Below, in pieces: positions 43,195 to 56,089 of a stretch of 56,089 nt of DNA (position 1 is the first letter of the stretch; every line of letters begins with the position of its first letter). Made by a program: the position numbers and the translations under genes. The notes below the pieces were generated by a model. The model had not been told where the DNA came from and searched no databases. It worked only from the letters and a program-made list of their open reading frames with translations. The DNA comes from Xanthobacteraceae bacterium (GTDB taxonomy: Bacteria > Pseudomonadota > Alphaproteobacteria > Rhizobiales > Xanthobacteraceae), in assembly GCA_022841625.1 (NCBI GenBank), contig JALHRD010000033.1, positions 1-56,089 on the forward strand. The letters are read 5' to 3'.

Positions 43195-43341
43195 GGCTGG
43201 GGTTTCGCGCGCAGCGGCACTCTGTCGCGCTTATAGCAGCCCCCGGCCGCGCCTCAATTAAACCAAGGCTTGGTTTCGCAAGACTTTCATCGCTCTCCCG
43301 GGTATTCTTAATTTTATTGAAAAATCAAATACTTATATCCT

Positions 43342-43370
43342 CTTGCGCTGCCTCAAAGCGCCCCCATATG
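43342..43370 (+). promoter_or_regulatory. Sigma-32-type heat-shock promoter
   Basis: CTTG (43342-43345) is followed by a 16-nt gap to CCCCATATG (43362-43370), close to the heat-shock consensus CTTG/CCCCATNT. It would start transcription near 43377, giving an ~85-nt leader before the hsp20 start, as ROSE-controlled genes usually have. Confidence 0.75.
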
Positions 43371-43377
43371 GAAAGTT

Positions 43378-43461
43378 GTGCAGGCCCATTGTGGATGCAC
43401 ACTAAACCCGGTCTGGCCCGGATGGGCAGATCTCACTGCATGTCGCTTTAGGAGGATATGC
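43378..43461 (+). promoter_or_regulatory. ROSE-type RNA thermometer in the hsp20 leader
   Basis: The 3' hairpin fits the ROSE pattern exactly. GCATG (43438-43442) pairs with TATGC (43457-43461), and TCGCT (43443-43447), the UYGCU motif, pairs with AGGA (43453-43456) of the Shine-Dalgarno with a bulged G. TTAGG forms the loop. Upstream, GTGCA (43378-43382) and TGCAC (43396-43400) form another stem. At low temperature the Shine-Dalgarno is occluded; heat opens it. Confidence 0.8.
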
Positions 43462-43462
43462 C

Positions 43463-43921
43463 ATGCGAACTTTCGACCTAGCTCCCCTCTATCGTTCGAC
43501 CGTTGGTTTCGATCGCCTGTTCGATCTTTTCGATCAGGCCGCCGGGCACGATGGCGCACCCGGGTACCCGCCCTATAACATCGAGCGGACCGACGAAAAT
43601 AACTACCGTGTCACGGTTGCCGTCGCCGGCTTCTCGGAAGCCGACATCACGATCGAAGCAAAAGAGAACACGCTGACGATCCGCGGCGAGAAGCGGGCCC
43701 AGACCAACGAGCCCAAGGGCGAGACGCTTTATCAAGGCATCGCCGCCCGCGCGTTCGAGCGTATCTTTCAGCTCGCCGATTACGTCCAGGTAAAGGGCGC
43801 GGCACTGGAGAACGGTCTCTTGCATGTCGATCTTGTGCGCGAAGTCCCCGAGGCTAAGAAGCCGCGCCAGATCAAGATCGGCAACGGCCTGCCCAAGGTC
43901 GTCGAACAGCAAGCCGCGTAA
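43463..43921 (+). CDS. hsp20: Small heat-shock protein Hsp20 (class A, IbpA/HspA-like)
   Basis: The 152-residue chaperone has an N-terminal arm (MRTFDLAPLYRSTVGFDRLF) followed by an alpha-crystallin domain at about 38-135: YNIERTDENNYRVTVAVAGFSEADITIEA, GIAARAFERIFQLADYVQVKGA and a closing PRQIKIG (IxI-like). It binds unfolding proteins and keeps them refoldable. AGGAGG lies before the ATG and is embedded in the thermometer hairpin. A strong terminator follows. It matches the rhizobial class A sHsps normally regulated by ROSE. Confidence 0.95.
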   Translation: MRTFDLAPLYRSTVGFDRLFDLFDQAAGHDGAPGYPPYNIERTDENNYRVTVAVAGFSEADITIEAKENTLTIRGEKRAQTNEPKGETLYQGIAARAFERIFQLADYVQVKGAALENGLLHVDLVREVPEAKKPRQIKIGNGLPKVVEQQAA

Positions 43922-43946
43922 GCAGCCTGCCGTCCGCAATTGGCGG

Positions 43947-43985
43947 AAGCGCCCCGGCTCAACAGCCGGGGCGCTTTCATTTCTT
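43947..43985 (+). terminator. Rho-independent terminator after hsp20
   Basis: A 13-bp stem, AAGCGCCCCGGCT (43947-43959) with AGCCGGGGCGCTT (43964-43976), encloses the loop CAAC and is followed by T-rich sequence (TTTCATTTCTT). It ends 55 nt after the hsp20 stop. Confidence 0.92.
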
Positions 43986-44146
43986 ACCGACCGCGGTGAT
44001 GGCGTTCGCAACCCATGCGTGCGGCGCGAACCGGGAACGTGCGCTCTCGCGAGAGCGGCATGGAATCGAATACTCCCCCAGGCGTGCAGAAACCGGGTGG
44101 AACCGGGCGCTGTTGGCGGCGATCCTGCAGGCCGGGAGGCGATCCA

Positions 44147-44914
44147 ATGCAGCAGCAGCTATCGGGCCGAACCGCCATCGTTACCGGTGCAAGTTCCGGC
44201 ATCGGATATGCGACAGCGAAGCGGTTCGCGCGCGAAGGCGCAAAAATTGTCGTTGCAGCAAGACGGCGGCCGGAACTCGACGCCCTGGTCGCCGATATTC
44301 GTAATGACGGCGGCGAAGCCGTGGCAATCGCCGGGGATGTAAGGGACGAGACCTACGCCCGCGCGCTTGTGAATGTTGCCGTTGATGAGTTCGGCGGTCT
44401 CGACGTGGCTTTTAACAACGCCGGTACTTTAGGTCAGCTGGGATCAGCGGCCGCGATGACCCTGAAAAACTGGCAACACACGCTAGACACCAATCTGACC
44501 AGCGCGTTCCTCGCGGCCAAGTATCAAATTCCAGCGATGCTTGCTCGCGGCCGTGGTTCGATCATCTTTACCTCGACATTCGTCGGCTCGACCGTCGGCT
44601 TGCCCGGTACCGCGGCCTATGCCGCGAGCAAGGCTGGCCTCATCGGTCTTACCCAGGTTCTCGCCGTCGAACTCGGTCCCAAGGGCATTCGCGTCAATGC
44701 CATCTTGCCCGGCGGCACTCATACGCCGATGGCACGCAGCATGGCAGGCAGCCCGGAGACGCTCGCCTTTGTGGAAGGCCTCGATGCCCTCAAGCGCCTT
44801 GCCAACCCGGATGAGATTGCGGACTCCGTCCTGTATCTTGCCTCGGATGCGTCGAGTTTCACCACCGGGGCAGCGATTCTGGTCGATGGCGGTTTATCGA
44901 TCAACCGGACATGA
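44147..44914 (+). CDS. SDR family oxidoreductase
   Basis: The 255-residue classical short-chain dehydrogenase has the cofactor motif TGASSGIG at about 13-20, NNAG at 87-90, catalytic Ser in IIFTSTFVGS and YAASK with Tyr and Lys. RVNAILPGGTHTPMA and SSFTTGAAILVDGGLS close the domain. Basic residues after the glycine motif (AARRRPELD) favour NADP(H). ATG 44147 has GGGAGG upstream; the frame from 44015 crosses unrelated sequence. It is monocistronic, with no close functional neighbours, so the substrate is unknown. Confidence 0.92.
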   Translation: MQQQLSGRTAIVTGASSGIGYATAKRFAREGAKIVVAARRRPELDALVADIRNDGGEAVAIAGDVRDETYARALVNVAVDEFGGLDVAFNNAGTLGQLGSAAAMTLKNWQHTLDTNLTSAFLAAKYQIPAMLARGRGSIIFTSTFVGSTVGLPGTAAYAASKAGLIGLTQVLAVELGPKGIRVNAILPGGTHTPMARSMAGSPETLAFVEGLDALKRLANPDEIADSVLYLASDASSFTTGAAILVDGGLSINRT

Positions 44915-45015
44915 CCCACCGTCATGCGGTTGAGAGCGGGAGCAACAGGGCACTGGCGCACTTTGACCATGCCAGAGCGTTTACATCGACTTAAGACAAT
45001 TGGGCTTCGCACGGC

Positions 45016-45726
45016 CTAGTCGAGCGGGGCGACTGGAACCATTTGCGTTTCGGTGGGCTGCACAGGCTTTACCGCGGTAATCGGCGGACTCGTTGCGGGT
45101 CGGCCCGCGGGGGCCATCGCCGCAGCGGCGGGCACTTCCGGTACCGATTGAATCGCCTGAGGCACCGCCTCGTTCGCCGCAACCGCCGGCCGAGGACGTG
45201 GCAACGGCGTTGGCGTTGAACGCGTCGGCACCGAACTCGTGATGTCCGGAGCGCTCGCGGGCCGCGGATCCTGTGGCGCACTCACCGGCAGTGCCGGTGC
45301 CCGCGCGGCGCGCGGCGGCTCCGTAAGGCCAGGCGGTGGCAGCACTTCACGCGAGGGCGCTGGCGCCGCTCCGTATGGGGGCGCGACCGGGATGTAGCCG
45401 CGCGGACGAACGGCATAGTACGCGAAACGGGGATCGTGGGCCGGCGATGCATGAAGAATCCGGCGGTTGGCGCCGACCACGACACGCAATTGACCGCCCA
45501 TATTGTCGGAGGCAAGCACGACATAGTTTGCGCCTTGGCGCGCCGGCTGGGTCAAAGGCGTCAACCCGGACGCACGCACAATCGCCAGAACCTCAGCACT
45601 CGAAAGCCCCGGGTGAGGTGACGGCACAATCGCCGCGCGCGGCGGCTCGACCTGCGCCTGGGCCTGCGAGACCATGACAACACCGAGCAGCGCGAGCCCG
45701 ATGCCAATCGCGTTCCAGTGTTTCAA
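45016..45726 (-). CDS. Exported Pro/Ala-rich protein of unknown function
   Basis: The 236-residue protein has a signal peptide, MKHWNAIGIGLALLGVVMVS up to QAQAQ. A short ordered part (about 35-110) follows: SSAEVLAIVRASGLTPLTQP, ANYVVLASDNMGGQLRVVVG and NRRILHASPAHDPRFAYYAV. This resembles the small PepSY-like or DUF-type modules of Bradyrhizobium exported proteins. The rest is Pro/Ala/Thr-rich and probably unstructured. No enzyme motif is seen. A periplasmic or surface location is inferred. It is read against gltB, 537 bases away. Confidence 0.75.
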   Translation of the reverse strand: MKHWNAIGIGLALLGVVMVSQAQAQVEPPRAAIVPSPHPGLSSAEVLAIVRASGLTPLTQPARQGANYVVLASDNMGGQLRVVVGANRRILHASPAHDPRFAYYAVRPRGYIPVAPPYGAAPAPSREVLPPPGLTEPPRAARAPALPVSAPQDPRPASAPDITSSVPTRSTPTPLPRPRPAVAANEAVPQAIQSVPEVPAAAAMAPAGRPATSPPITAVKPVQPTETQMVPVAPLD

Positions 45727-46263
45727 GACGCTGTCCCCTATTTCATTGTCTCGTTATGGAGCAAGCCTAAGTGGGGCGGACGCCGAAATTCGGGCAGAAC
45801 TAGCCACGGCAACGCCATAAAGACCGCGGTGCTCGTATCGCCGAACTTCGGCCCGGCGGCGGCGCCAGCTCCATGCATCTTGGCGCGCCTTGGAGAGCGA
45901 ACTGAAGGCAATGCGGCCGACGCGGATCGTCGAGACCCAATTTTTGGGCCAGGAAACCGAGAAACCGGCATTTTAAACTAGGTGATCCCTTGTATCCGCG
46001 ACTAGAATTTGGCAAGGTATGTTAGGTCAGCATTGCTGTCCCACTTGGTGGTAACGCTGTGGTGAGCCCAACCGGGCTTCGGGCGAGCGCCAACAGGTAC
46101 GGCTGGACATTGGCCATCCACAGCGGGCGAAACGGCCGTCAATTTGACGCGACACCGGCGGCTCCTTGGCGAGGGGCGGACGTTGCTGCGGATTGCGAAC
46201 CGCCCGCTTGGCAAACGCGACGGTCATTGAACCTGACCAACGGAAAACACGAAGACGTTCGGG
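45727..46263. other. Intergenic region upstream of gltB
   Basis: This 537-base stretch holds no convincing gene; short frames on both strands lack motifs and have poor codon patterns. It likely contains the divergent promoters of the exported protein and gltB. I could not identify a riboswitch, a nitrogen-regulator (NtrC) box or a sigma-54 promoter (GG-N10-GC) with confidence. Sequence immediately before gltB contains no clear Shine-Dalgarno. Confidence 0.5.
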
Positions 46264-50994
<4,731 letters not shown>

Positions 50995-51006
50995 TCCGAG
51001 CGATTC

Positions 51007-52452
51007 ATGGGCAAGATCACCGGCTTTCTCGAATACGAACGCAATGACCGCGACTACGCGCCGGTCGAGGAACGCGTTAAGCATTGGCGGGAATTCGTGC
51101 TGCCGTTGTCCGAGGAGGACAATAAAACTCAGGCCGCGCGCTGCATGGATTGCGGCGTGCCCTATTGCCACGGCAGCAATATCGTTACCGGCGCGCCGAC
51201 CGGCTGCCCGGTCAACAACCAGATTCCGGATTGGAACGATCTGGTCTATCGCGGCGATTGGGACGAGGCCGCGCGCAATCTACACTCGACCAATAATTTT
51301 CCGGAAGTGACCGGCCGCGTCTGCCCGGCGCCGTGCGAAGCATCCTGCACCCTCAACATCGACGACAACCCCGTCACCATTAAAACCATCGAATGCGCGA
51401 TTGCCGACCGCGCCATTGCGCAGGGCCTCAAGCCCGAACCGCCGACGGTAAAGACCGGCAAGAAGATCGCGGTGGTCGGCTCCGGCCCCGCCGGAATGGC
51501 CTGCGCCCAGCAACTCGCGCGCGCCGGACACAACGTGCATGTGTTCGAAAAGCACGCCAAGGCCGGCGGCCTGATGCGCTACGGCATTCCCGACTTCAAG
51601 ATGGAGAAGCACCACGTCGATCGTCGCGTCGCACAGATGGAAGCCGAAGGTGTGACGTTTCACTACAATGCCCATGTCGGCGTGACCGTCGATGCCGCCA
51701 AGCTGGTCGCCGAATACGATGCGGTGGTGCTGGCGGGCGGCGCCGAAAACGCCCGCGACTTGCCGATCTCCGGCCGCGATCTCAAAGGCATCCATTTCGC
51801 GATGGACTTCCTGCCGCAACAGAACCGGCGCGTCAGCGCCGAGCCGCAGGCGACCGATGCCGAACCGATCCTTGCGACCGGCAAGCATGTTGTCGTGATC
51901 GGGGGCGGCGACACCGGCTCCGACTGCATCGGCACTTCGTTTCGCCAAGGCGCCTTGTCGGTGACCAATTTCGAAATCATGCCGCAGCCGCCGGCGATCG
52001 AGAACAAGCTGCTCACCTGGCCGGACTGGCCCTGGAAGCTGCGCACCTCGTCAAGCCACGAAGAAGGCGCCACGCGCGATTTCGCGGTCGGCACGCTGGC
52101 CTTCGCGGGCGAGAACGGCAGCGTCACCAAGCTCACCTGCGCGCGCGTCGACAACAAGTTCCAACCGATTGCCGGCACCGAATTCGACGTCAAGGCCGAC
52201 CTTGTGCTGTTGGCGATGGGCTTTGTCTCGCCGATGCATGACGGCATGATCGCTTCGCTTGCGCTGGCGCTCGATCCGCGCGGCAATGTCAAAGCCGACA
52301 CTGTGTCTTACCGCAGCAGCAATCCGAAAATTTTCGCCTGCGGCGACATGCGGCGCGGCCAATCGCTGGTGGTGTGGGCGATTCGCGAAGGCCGTCAGAC
52401 CGCCCATTCGGTCGATCAATTCCTGATGGGATCGACCAATCTGCCGCGTTAG
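51007..52452 (+). CDS. gltD: Glutamate synthase [NADPH] small subunit
   Basis: The 481-residue flavoprotein passes electrons from NADPH to GltB. The N-terminal Fe-S part has [21 protein letters not shown] and CPAPCEASC cysteines. The FAD dinucleotide fold is [22 protein letters not shown], followed by the NADP fold [16 protein letters not shown] and the closing [20 protein letters not shown]. It forms an operon with gltB. Length is typical. gltBD is central to ammonium assimilation and often under nitrogen control. Confidence 0.97.
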   Translation: MGKITGFLEYERNDRDYAPVEERVKHWREFVLPLSEEDNKTQAARCMDCGVPYCHGSNIVTGAPTGCPVNNQIPDWNDLVYRGDWDEAARNLHSTNNFPEVTGRVCPAPCEASCTLNIDDNPVTIKTIECAIADRAIAQGLKPEPPTVKTGKKIAVVGSGPAGMACAQQLARAGHNVHVFEKHAKAGGLMRYGIPDFKMEKHHVDRRVAQMEAEGVTFHYNAHVGVTVDAAKLVAEYDAVVLAGGAENARDLPISGRDLKGIHFAMDFLPQQNRRVSAEPQATDAEPILATGKHVVVIGGGDTGSDCIGTSFRQGALSVTNFEIMPQPPAIENKLLTWPDWPWKLRTSSSHEEGATRDFAVGTLAFAGENGSVTKLTCARVDNKFQPIAGTEFDVKADLVLLAMGFVSPMHDGMIASLALALDPRGNVKADTVSYRSSNPKIFACGDMRRGQSLVVWAIREGRQTAHSVDQFLMGSTNLPR

Positions 52453-52548
52453 CGATCCGATTCTAACATTCGCATCCCGCGCAAGCCGCACCGGGAAAGC
52501 GAATGTCAAATCCACTCCACCGGTGGCGTCAAGCTGCGACGCGAACTC

Positions 52549-54306
52549 TCAGCGCAGCAACGGCAATGGCGGCCGTGGCGCATTGTCATTGCTCGCGCGC
52601 GGTGGTGGCGGCGGCGCCTTGCGTTGTTGCGGCGCGGGTTGCGTCGGCTGTGTCGGTGGCGCCGGCTGCGCCGGCAATATGCGGGCGTCGCCAAACGGCC
52701 GGGCCGGTGCCTTGGGTTGCGGCGCCGCGGCCGGATTGGACGGTGGCAGCGCCGCTTTTGGCTGCGGCGACGGCGCCAGTTGCGGCGTCGACGTGCGCAC
52801 CGGTGCGGGCGGCTGAACCTGCGGCTCCGGCCGCGCCACCACTGGCAGCGTCGGCAATTCCTCGGGCTCGCCTTCCTGCACCAGGGCGACGCCGTCGCGC
52901 GGCCAGGCGAAATTATCGGCGCGTCCCGCCGGCGCGGTCACCGGCTCGCCGCGCACCAGCACACGCGTCGCTAATGGATCGCTGGCGCTAGGCCGCGCCG
53001 GGCCGCCGCCCAGCAATTCACTGCCGCCACCGATCGACGCCGTCAGCGGAATCACCGGACCGACCAACGGCCGCGCTGCGCCCGGACGGCCGGGCTGCGT
53101 CGAGGGCTCCGGCGCCGGAAATGCAATCGGCGTATCGCGGCCGAGCAGGCTGCGCAGAATTTCGCGCTCGACATAATGGGCGAGTTTGCGGGCGCCAGCG
53201 CGCGTGAAATAAAGGCCGTCACCGGAACGCAACCGGCGGCTCTGGCCTTCAAAATCCGGTCCCTGCACCGTGTAGCGTCCGGCCTCGTCGACAAAGCCAT
53301 CCCAAATATCGACATAGGTGATCCCGGCGCGTTCGGCGCGGCTGCGGTAGAGCTCGTTGAGATAGGCCGCATCGGCCGACTGCCGCGCCACCCGCTGCGG
53401 CGGCAGGCCGACCCAAAACACCGGCACGTTTGCACTCTTGAGCGCGGCGATGGTGGCGTCGATGCGCCGGACATAATTGGCCTGCCAGGCTTCGCTCTGG
53501 AACTCCGCCGGGCCGGTGGCCGCCGCGCGCGTTTGTTCGGGCGTAGCGGAGGGTGCTGGCGTGGTCTTGCGCAATTCGGCGTTCTGCGCTTCGGCGCTCG
53601 CACGTGCGCGGCTCTCCGGCGAATCCGGGTCGTGATATTCGGCATCGTCGGGCTTGGTCGCGGCCGGCTGCGCCGCGCCGCGTCCCGGCGGCGTCGGCGC
53701 TGCGGTTTGCTCGCGGATCGCCTGACGATCGTGGAAGCCGACCATCATCACGATGAATTTCGGCTTGTCCGCCGCGACCGCCTCGCGCACGACCTGCGGC
53801 CATTCGATGTCGCGCCGCGTATCGTAACGGATCAGGCCCGCATAGGAGCGATGCTTGCGCACAATACCGAATTCAGGCCGCTCGGCAAAAGCTTCTTCCA
53901 ATCCCAGCGCGAGCCAGTCCGCCATCGCATCGCCCAGCACCAGGACGGGTGTGGTGATGGCGGCAATCGATTCTGGCGAACGGCGCGCCGGCGGCGGCGC
54001 CTGCACATTATCCACCTTTGGCTGTTGCTGCTGCTGCTGTTGTCCCGGCCCCAAACCAAAGCCCCCGAACAAGGCGCTGAATGGATTGTATGGCTGCGGC
54101 GCCCGCTGCGGCAGTTGCGACGGCGGCTGTTTCCCCGGCGGCGGCGGCGCGGGCCGCGAACCCAGGTTAAATGGATTCCAAATCTGCGCGACCGCCGGCG
54201 CCAGCAAGGCAAAGCTGAGCAGCGCGACCGCCGCCAATGGGGCGAGCACGCGAATGGCCTTGCGGAAGCGGATGTGCCGGTATGTGACCAATCGACTGGG
54301 TTCCAT
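52549..54306 (-). CDS. SGNH/DUF459-family protein with changed catalytic residues
   Basis: The 585-residue exported protein starts MEPSRLVTYRHIRFRKAIRV and has a membrane or signal segment (VLAPLAAVALLSFALLAPAVA), then a Pro-rich linker with seven glutamines (QQQQQQQ). The SGNH domain (about 100-400) resembles DUF459 proteins: VLVLGDAMADWLALGLEEAF, IVMMVGFHDRQAIRE and YVDIWDGFVDEAGRY. The GDS nucleophile is GDA here, and DGLYFTRAGARKLAHYVERE has Tyr where DxxH His is usual. The C-terminus is Pro/Ala-rich. It may be a non-catalytic polysaccharide-acyl or wall protein. It is convergent with gltD. Confidence 0.82.
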   Translation of the reverse strand: MEPSRLVTYRHIRFRKAIRVLAPLAAVALLSFALLAPAVAQIWNPFNLGSRPAPPPPGKQPPSQLPQRAPQPYNPFSALFGGFGLGPGQQQQQQQPKVDNVQAPPPARRSPESIAAITTPVLVLGDAMADWLALGLEEAFAERPEFGIVRKHRSYAGLIRYDTRRDIEWPQVVREAVAADKPKFIVMMVGFHDRQAIREQTAAPTPPGRGAAQPAATKPDDAEYHDPDSPESRARASAEAQNAELRKTTPAPSATPEQTRAAATGPAEFQSEAWQANYVRRIDATIAALKSANVPVFWVGLPPQRVARQSADAAYLNELYRSRAERAGITYVDIWDGFVDEAGRYTVQGPDFEGQSRRLRSGDGLYFTRAGARKLAHYVEREILRSLLGRDTPIAFPAPEPSTQPGRPGAARPLVGPVIPLTASIGGGSELLGGGPARPSASDPLATRVLVRGEPVTAPAGRADNFAWPRDGVALVQEGEPEELPTLPVVARPEPQVQPPAPVRTSTPQLAPSPQPKAALPPSNPAAAPQPKAPARPFGDARILPAQPAPPTQPTQPAPQQRKAPPPPPRASNDNAPRPPLPLLR

Positions 54307-54982
54307 TGGGTTGCGCGGCTCGCCGCCGCAAGAGCGACTAACGGCATGCCACCGCGCCAATACTACGGCAAAAATGTCAATTGCGGGACCACCTCCGGCG
54401 GTTGTTAACGATTGGAATTAACCGGCTTTGGCCTTGGCCAATCCACCTGCCGGCCGCGATCTTTCAGCGTCTTACAGCATGCTGTAAGATCGAAAAACGC
54501 GGAATTCAGTTGTTTCTCCAAATACTTGAATTGTCGATCTTACTCAAACGACGTTTTTTTTGTGCACGCCGCCTGCGGCGTGCCGATTTCTTCCGGGGCG
54601 CCGCGCCGTCGAAAGCCCGAACGCGGAAACCCTGGCACAGCAATGTGGTGGGTCAACGAGGCGCCATGCAACGCTGTGAACGCATGAGCACCGGCTCGGT
54701 GCATAACGTCGGGCGATGCGCGCTACAAACGCATGAGAAGTGCCGGTGCCGTGCGGCTGACACGCGCTTTGCGCCATATCCACATAAATCGTAACGGACA
54801 GGCGCCGCCGCAGCGCCGAACGGCGGATGACCGAAGCGTCTGCCGCGTCTCGGTGCGCGGCATAAGGCCGGTTACGCCTTCGGCTACCCACCAACGAGCG
54901 ACGACTGTGCTACCATTGGGTTCTTACCGGGCAACATTGCAGATGCACCGGCGATGATAACAATCACGGGAGGGCTGCGATC
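54307..54982. other. Intergenic region with palindromes, no clear gene
   Basis: This 676-base stretch separates the SGNH-like gene and the alpha/beta hydrolase. A perfect 20-bp palindrome, TCTTACAGCATGCTGTAAGA, occupies 54470-54489. A second inverted repeat, GCACGCCGC and GCGGCGTGC (54564-54572, 54575-54583), follows a T-run. The remainder (54590-54900) reads on the minus strand as a Cys/Arg-rich frame lacking any recognised domain and is likely non-coding. Parts may be a dispersed repeat, but I see no second copy in the window. Confidence 0.5.
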
Positions 54983-55828
54983 ATGGAGACCGACAGACGC
55001 ACCATACTGACATCGGCCGCCGCGGCAGCGGCGACCGCCGCCGCGCCGCAGGTGTTTGCGCAGCAGGCTGGGCAAGCCGGATTTTCGTTTTACGAAAAAG
55101 GCAATGTCCGCATCCGCTACACCGAGACCGGCAAAGGCTTTCCGATCTTGGTCACTCCGGGCGGCGGCTTGAACTCGCGGATCAGCAATTGGCCGAACGC
55201 GGTCATCAACGTGATGGAAGAGTTCAAGCACGACTTCCGCTGCATCACCATGGACCAGCGCAATGCCAATGGCGGCGAATCGAGCGGCCCGATCCCGGTC
55301 GACGACCCCTGGGGCGCCTTCGCCGACGACCAGTTGGGGCTGATGGACCACCTCGGCATCCGCCAGTTCTTTTTCTTCGGCAACTGCATCGGCGGCCCGT
55401 TCGCGTTGAAGCTGATGGAACGCGCGCCGCAGCGCGTGGTCGCGGCCGTGCTGAGCCAGCCGGTCGGGCACCGGCCGGACAATCCGGACGTGATGTATAA
55501 TTCCGGCAAGAATGTCTGGGCCAAGGAGTTCCGCGAACGGCGGCCCGACGTGCCGATGGAGACCATCGAGAAATACCTGCACAATCTTTACCGCGTGCGG
55601 GCCGATTTTGTGTACAGCGTGTCGCGCGACTTTGCGCGCGCCTGCCCGACGCCGATGCTGGTGCTGCCGGACGACACCCCGGCGCACCCGCTCCAGACCT
55701 CCATCGACATCGCCTCGCTCGCCCCGAACGCCGAGATCACGGTGTTTCCCTGGAAGGAGCCGGCCGACCTGAAGGCCCGCACCATCAACCGGGCGCGCAG
55801 TTTTCTGAAGACGCGGCAGACGGTGTGA
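54983..55828 (+). CDS. Exported alpha/beta hydrolase with a Cys nucleophile
   Basis: The 281-residue protein starts METDRRTILTSAAAAAATAA, a twin-arginine-like signal with the basic pair and a hydrophobic Ala stretch. The alpha/beta fold is visible in ILVTPGGGLNSRISNWPNAV, DQRNANGGES and the nucleophile elbow FFFGNCIGGPFALKLM, where Cys stands in the place of Ser. PMLVLPDDTPAHP supplies a candidate Asp, but a clear catalytic His near the C-terminus is not seen. Cys-nucleophile members include dienelactone hydrolases and C-C hydrolases. It could also be non-catalytic. GGGAGG is present 13 nt before the start. Confidence 0.8.
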   Translation: METDRRTILTSAAAAAATAAAPQVFAQQAGQAGFSFYEKGNVRIRYTETGKGFPILVTPGGGLNSRISNWPNAVINVMEEFKHDFRCITMDQRNANGGESSGPIPVDDPWGAFADDQLGLMDHLGIRQFFFFGNCIGGPFALKLMERAPQRVVAAVLSQPVGHRPDNPDVMYNSGKNVWAKEFRERRPDVPMETIEKYLHNLYRVRADFVYSVSRDFARACPTPMLVLPDDTPAHPLQTSIDIASLAPNAEITVFPWKEPADLKARTINRARSFLKTRQTV

Positions 55829-55830
55829 GA

Positions 55831-55950
55831 CCTAGGGTGGGCATAGCTCGCCGCGCAAAGCGAGCGAGCGTGCCCACCTTGTGATTGAATCGACCGTCGA
55901 GGCGCCTTGGTGGGCACGGCGCGAAGGCGCGCCTTTGCCCACCCTACAGG
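55831..55950. repeat. Pair of REP-like palindromic elements
   Basis: GGTGGGCA (55836-55843) and TGCCCACC (55871-55878) form one palindrome; a second has GGTGGGCA (55909-55916) and TGCCCACC (55936-55943) with GC-rich cores. The outer flanks TAGGGTGGGCA and TGCCCACCCTA also pair, so both could fold into one large structure. This form of dispersed repeat is common in Bradyrhizobium-type genomes, and here it follows the hydrolase gene. Confidence 0.75.
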
Positions 55951-56089
55951 CGACCCCAACGTCTGTAGCAAGTAGATGGGGTAACGGGCCCTCGCCAAGC
56001 AAGCCGCTTGCTCGCTACAGCGCTGTGTGGGGCGCGCTCGCTCGCGGCTTGCATGGTGAGGCGGTCGTCCCTCAAACTGATGGTGTCAA

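Noticed and set aside
45718-45981. Short frames on both strands in the region before gltB
   Set aside because: Composition is not coding-like, no motif or RBS supports either, and they overlap each other.
45727-46263. Riboswitch or nitrogen regulatory element upstream of gltB
   Set aside because: No aptamer-like fold or GG-N10-GC promoter could be pointed out by eye.
54564-54583. Terminator with a T-run at 54553-54561
   Set aside because: On the plus strand the T residues precede the hairpin, and on the minus strand they read as A, so neither direction gives a hairpin followed by U.
54544-54894. 116-codon frame on the minus strand
   Set aside because: Cys/Arg-rich with no domain and no start signal. 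It crosses a palindrome, and I could not support it as a gene.

Overview
The window looks like chromosomal DNA of a GC-rich alphaproteobacterium of the order Hyphomicrobiales (Rhizobiales), probably near Bradyrhizobium, Rhodopseudomonas or related Xanthobacteraceae. The pointers are a split pntA (alpha-1 and alpha-2) with pntB, an aa3-type oxidase subunit IV, GapR (DUF2312), DUF1244, DUF1036 and DUF882 proteins, CpdR divergent from an N-formylglutamate amidohydrolase, a cysteine-free L36, and sRNAs with the MmgR/alpha-r8 core. The genus cannot be fixed from the sequence alone.

Layout. 1-360: remnant of a P-loop ATPase. 362-5147: pntB, pntA2, pntA1, a small oxidase subunit and a UbiB/ABC1 protein. 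5234-5924: Doc/AbrB-type toxin-antitoxin pair with a palindromic operator. 6009-7841: M3 oligopeptidase. 8173-13719: sigma-54 activator, L,D-transpeptidase and DUF882 protein, a probable cell-envelope group. 13816-14515: GapR and DUF1244 protein. 14795-17453: iorAB-type molybdenum hydroxylase. 17673-21012: glycerate kinase, DUF1036 protein and pyruvate kinase. 21124-25582: TPR protein, rpmJ, and a TonB-dependent receptor with TonB behind two Zur-like boxes.

25677-38581 is a large accessory block. On the minus strand it holds three M24 'pita-bread' proteins, a complete nitrate/sulfonate/taurine-type ABC importer, a TauD-type dioxygenase, a luciferase-like flavin oxidoreductase, a two-domain VOC protein and a TctC-type binding protein. 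Divergently on the plus strand are a second TctC protein and a 4,5-dihydroxyphthalate-decarboxylase-like protein. Tight spacing and 4-nt overlaps make the minus-strand part a likely operon for uptake and breakdown of an unidentified small organic nitrogen, sulfur or aromatic compound. It is the best candidate here for an undescribed pathway. Two of the M24 proteins have lost the metal ligands, as creatinase has.

38719-56089 returns to housekeeping genes: tRNA-Val(GAC), cpdR, N-formylglutamate amidohydrolase, two tandem small RNAs, an inositol-monophosphatase-family HisN, a lipase, a small heat-shock gene with a sigma-32-like promoter and a ROSE-type RNA thermometer, an SDR, gltB-gltD, an SGNH-like protein with altered catalytic residues, and a Cys-nucleophile alpha/beta hydrolase. 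Palindromic repeats and a 7-bp tandem repeat lie between genes. All functional calls come from reading motifs and remembered families; no database search was run.
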